From Margaritispora aquatica (taxonomy: Eukaryota; Ascomycota; Leotiomycetes; Helotiales; Discinellaceae): a stretch of DNA of 64,000 nt. Location of the stretch: NCBI GenBank assembly GCA_007644065.1, contig VJWN01000008.1, positions 746,411-810,410 of the forward strand. Direction: 5' to 3'. The translations under genes were made by a program, and so were the position numbers. Shown here piece by piece: positions 60,840 through 64,000 of the stretch. The notes under the pieces were generated by a model. It saw only the letters and a program-made list of their open reading frames with translations, had not been told where the DNA came from and made no database searches. Each line of letters begins with the position of its first letter. The stretch's first letter is position 1.

Positions 60840-62074
60840 ATGAACTACGGTGAGGTCTTTCTTCGTAGATACAGGGTCATACTAACACCGATCAGACTGG
60901 ATACTTGATGGAGGCTACTTGCCCAACGCAGTCATCCGTGTGGGCATTCGCCGTCAATTGCGTGATCGCCTTGAGATAATTAGGACGACATCGCTTGAGG
61001 CGGAATATGAGAGGAAAATGGCCTACGTCGAGCTTCTGAGAAGCAGACCAATTGCCATTGAAACGGCAGCAGCAAATGAACAGCATTATGAAGTTGGAAC
61101 CGGTGTTCTGGCTGCGTGTTTGGGACCGAGGATGAAGTACTCGTGCTGCTTGTATCCCAAAGGAGGAGAGACGCTGGCCCAGGCCGAAATTGCGATGCTG
61201 GAGACTTATGTGGAGAAAGCTCAACTCAAGGATGGGATGAGTATTCTAGATCTAGGGTGAGTGAAAACCAGCTCCAGATGAGTTACTTTGCTAATGATTG
61301 TTCTGCTAGTTGTGGCTGGGGTTCTGGTGCTTTGTACTATGCAGAGGTTCTCCCAAACTCAAAGGTCACTGCTTTCTCCAACTCGAGAACACAAAAGATC
61401 TACATTGATGCGAAGGCCAAAGAGAAGGGTCTTACCAATCTCACTGTAATCACTGGTGATGCGGCCGAGTACGAGTTTGAGAAGGAAAGTTTTGATCGTG
61501 TGGTCTCCATTGAGGTTGGTCTTCTATCCATTGCTATGGAGCTTACTGTGCTCCTAACTTACGAATGCAGATGTTTGAACATATGAAGAATTATGAGTTG
61601 CTTATGGCCAAGGTTGCTAGGGCTCTGAAGCCCTCAGGCAAGCTTTTTGTTCATATATTTGCCCACAAAACAACCCCTTACGACTTTGAGGAAGGCTGGA
61701 TGAGCACTCACTTCTTTTCTGGAGGCACGATGCCATCGGCTGATTTACTGCTGTTCTTTCAACGAGATCTGAAGCTCGAAACCCAATGGTGGGTATCAGG
61801 GAATCATTACGCCAAGACATGCGAGGTAGGTTATTCTTCATCTTCTGACACTTCGAAATGACTGATTGTTGTTTAGGACTGGTTATCCAAAATGACTTCG
61901 AGCAAGAATGAAATATGGCCTCATTTGACAGAGACTTACGGAGAGACCAACACTGCCATGTGGTATTATAGATGGCAGATCTTCTATATGGCGTGTGCGG
62001 AACTTTTTGCTTATGCCGGAGGGGACACCTGGGGCGTAACCCATTATCTTTTCGAAAAGCCAGCGTCCTCATAA
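60840..62074 (+). CDS. SAM-dependent methyltransferase of the cyclopropane-fatty-acid-synthase type
   Basis: Class I methyltransferase; substrate unknown (relatives act on lipids or amines). Five exons, 60840-60849, 60896-61256, 61310-61514, 61571-61825 and 61877-62074; 342 residues. Exon 1 is only 10 nt: ATG AAC TAC G, joined to AC TGG to give [13 protein letters not shown]. This start is supported because it keeps the frame with canonical splice sites. The body has [20 protein letters not shown], then [19 protein letters not shown], typical of CFA-synthase-like enzymes. The SAM site follows: [20 protein letters not shown] (split by an intron), [23 protein letters not shown] and [15 protein letters not shown]. 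It resembles plant coclaurine N-methyltransferase-like proteins, which fungi also have without a known role. Confidence 0.85.
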
Positions 62075-63060
62075 TATAGAAATCCCATAGACGTAGAAAT
62101 TGTAGAATTCCATGGATTTCATTTCGATAAGCTCCCTGTATGTACAGTACAATCGTGTGCCCGGCAATAGGTCCGCTCTAGCAGAAGCCGCTGCAGACGA
62201 CCCATTCTTTGCCTCCAATTTCCTCTTCCTACTTCACACGCAGTTCCCCCTCAGAGTCGTACATCATTCGTCTTTCCTCAGTGATCCCATGGGTGCTTCC
62301 AGCCTAAAAGTGCAGGTCCTGTCTGGCATTAGTTGTGTTCCTTGACTTCATGCATCGTGGAAGCAAACCATCTTTCTTCGCCCGGTACATCAACTAGCAA
62401 ATCATCAGCATGGAATCCATTCTATATCAAACAATAGACTTACAAAGAACCACATGCTTGCTCCTAATCCAGTAGCAGCGAATCGATATAAAGGTCGAAC
62501 AGGTGGGATTTGGACGGGGTGTTTGCCAGCACTTTTGCCGCTCAATTGGGCCATTATGCTGAGAAATCATTAGCAATGACGTTCCAGTCCTGCCAAAATA
62601 AGTCTTACTTTACCTATGGCCTTGTGGCTACTCAATTGGTTCTTAAAAGCGTAGCGTTTGTGAGGTTGTAGCAGTGAAGGTCGTTGCTTTACGGATCATC
62701 GCAAGTGGAATTCGGGGAATGGTTTATCCGGCCAAGCTCGATGATGCACTTCCCCAAGTCGTTACAATCGGAGGACGAACAGTGAATGAGGTGAAAAGCG
62801 CTAACGAAGCTTCATATTGTCTTCTTCTCGTCTGCTAGCTACAATGGGAAGGACTTTGGAACCCGGTTACAGTCAACTTTAAGAAGCACTTCATTTCTCA
62901 ACTCTCCGTCATTTGGTTACCAATCTCGATCTTTCCAACACCAAAGATTCTTCTTTATCCGATCGTTAGCAACCTTTCTACATGGTCGCGACTTTGCGCA
63001 TTTCCGAACGAATCCTCGAGGAATCGCTATTCTGTCTGGCAGGACTCATACATCACTTTC
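62075..63060. other. Intergenic, probable BUR1 promoter and 5' leader
   Basis: About 985 bp between two plus-strand genes. A 77-codon frame at 62112-62345 is not convincing. The last 200 bp are CT-rich, as expected for a long fungal 5' leader. Confidence 0.4.
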
Positions 63061-64000
63061 ATGATGGCAACGCCAGGCCATGAAGCAAGTCCGATGAGCA
63101 TCAACAGTAACAGCAACAGTAACGAGTCTCCTCGAAACTTCGCGCGCCAACATGCTCGTTCTCAATCCAGTTTCAAAGGATGTTCTCGGATTAGCGACTA
63201 CCAGATCATAGGAAAGCTTGGAGAGGGAACGTTTGGAGAAGTCCATCGCGCGAAACACCTCAAGACTGGTACGGTGGTAGCACTGAAGAAGATCTTGATG
63301 CACAACGAGAAGGATGGATTTCCAATTACAGCGCTACGGGAAATCAAGCTCCTGAAGCTTCTGTCGCATCCCAACGTTCTCAGGCTGGAGGAAATGGCCG
63401 TGGAACACCATCTGAAGAGCACAGATAAGAGGAAGCGTGCTGTCATGTATATGGTCACACCCTACATGGATCATGATCTCTCAGGGCTACTCGAAAATCC
63501 AAAAGTGAAGTTAGAGGAATGCCACATAAAATGCTACCTATTTCAGTTGTTGGAGGGTGTACGGTATTTGCACGCCAGCAACATTCTTCACAGAGATATG
63601 AAAGCTGCAAATCTCCTCATCAATAACAAAGGAATTCTTCAGATTGCAGATTTTGGTCTTGCACGACACTACGATGAACCTGTTCCTGTAGCTGGACGTG
63701 GAAGTGGTGAAGCTCGTAGAGATTACACTACTTTGGTTGTTACTCGCTGGTACAGACCTCCGGAGTTGCTCCTTCAATTAAGGAAATACACCCCTGCGAT
63801 TGATATGTGGGGAGTTGGGTTAGCATTCGTCTTCCATAATGTTTATAAAGACTAACGAGGATGCAGTTGTGTGTTTGGTGAGATGCTTACGGGAAGACCA
63901 ATACTTGCTGGAGACAGTGATCCGAACCAGCTTAGGATCATCTTTGACTTGGTTGGAACCCCAACTGAAGACTCAATGCCAGGGTGGAGATCTCTACCCG
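63061..64000 (+). CDS. BUR1: CDK9-type protein kinase Bur1/Sgv1, partial (runs off the right edge)
   Basis: Cyclin-dependent kinase that phosphorylates the Pol II C-terminal domain and Spt5 to promote elongation. Exon 1 is 63061-63818, a 48-bp intron follows, and exon 2 starts at 63867 and is cut by the window end. A Ser/Asn-rich start ([14 protein letters not shown]) precedes the kinase domain: P-loop [12 protein letters not shown], catalytic Lys in VALKK, and the helix PITALRE, which is the historical name of CDK9. The catalytic loop [18 protein letters not shown], the activation segment [17 protein letters not shown] and [20 protein letters not shown] follow. The start could be the first or second Met (63061 or 63064). 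Confidence 0.93.

Noticed and set aside
1..64000. CRISPR arrays, rRNA, intact transposons, prokaryotic operons
   Set aside because: No regularly spaced direct repeats, rRNA-like stretches, transposase or reverse transcriptase motifs were seen; the gene content is that of a fungal chromosome.

Overview
This looks like a nuclear window from a filamentous ascomycete, most likely a Leotiomycete of the Botrytis/Sclerotinia kind. That class assignment is an inference from protein style and gene structure; no search was run. Genes are split by short introns (about 45-70 bp) with GT-AG ends and CTAAC/CTGAC-like branch sites. Neighbours lie on both strands with no operon logic, and the products are eukaryotic: calcineurin B, class V myosin, NuA4 subunit Epl1, AMPK beta, CDK9/Bur1 and the 9-1-1 clamp subunit Rad9.

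Layout. 1-7.2 kb is sparse: a partial small secreted protein (-), a six-pass membrane protein (-) and an F-box/LRR protein (-), separated by AT-rich non-coding DNA. 7.4-15.5 kb is compact: RAD9 (+), an ATS1-like RCC1 protein (-), ribosomal protein L7 (+), ISA2 (-) and an SDR-like protein (+). 15.4-32 kb is gene-poor. It holds only a Pro/Gln-rich conserved fungal protein (19.4-20.6 kb, -), flanked by 3.9 kb and 6.4 kb of apparently non-coding, simple-repeat-rich DNA, and calcineurin B (-), followed by about 4 kb of empty sequence. 32-64 kb is a compact housekeeping block: EPL1 (+), an RKM4-like SET methyltransferase (-), KAE1 (+), a small membrane protein (-), AMPK beta (+), a nine-exon P450 (-), HAM1/ITPase (+), FAP7 (-), class V myosin (-), phosphoglycerate dehydrogenase (-), NAP1 (-), a P5B ATPase of the YPK9 type (+), a cyclopropane-synthase-like methyltransferase (+) and the 5' part of BUR1/CDK9 (+).

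Most gene models were rebuilt exon by exon by checking that reading phase is kept across each junction and that the joined protein reads through conserved blocks. Lengths in the entries come from those models. They are hand-built without transcripts, so single splice sites may be wrong where noted.

The genes do not form one pathway. Some neighbours share a theme: RKM4-like and KAE1 (ribosomal-protein methylation and tRNA t6A) share a divergent promoter, and HAM1 and FAP7 (nucleotide chemistry) are convergent. I found no CRISPR array, intact transposon, rRNA, credible tRNA or biosynthetic cluster. I do not see a clear new system. The parts most worth a second look are the gene-poor zone around the Pro/Gln-rich protein, the calcineurin B leader frame, a GC-AG intron in EPL1, and several micro-exons.
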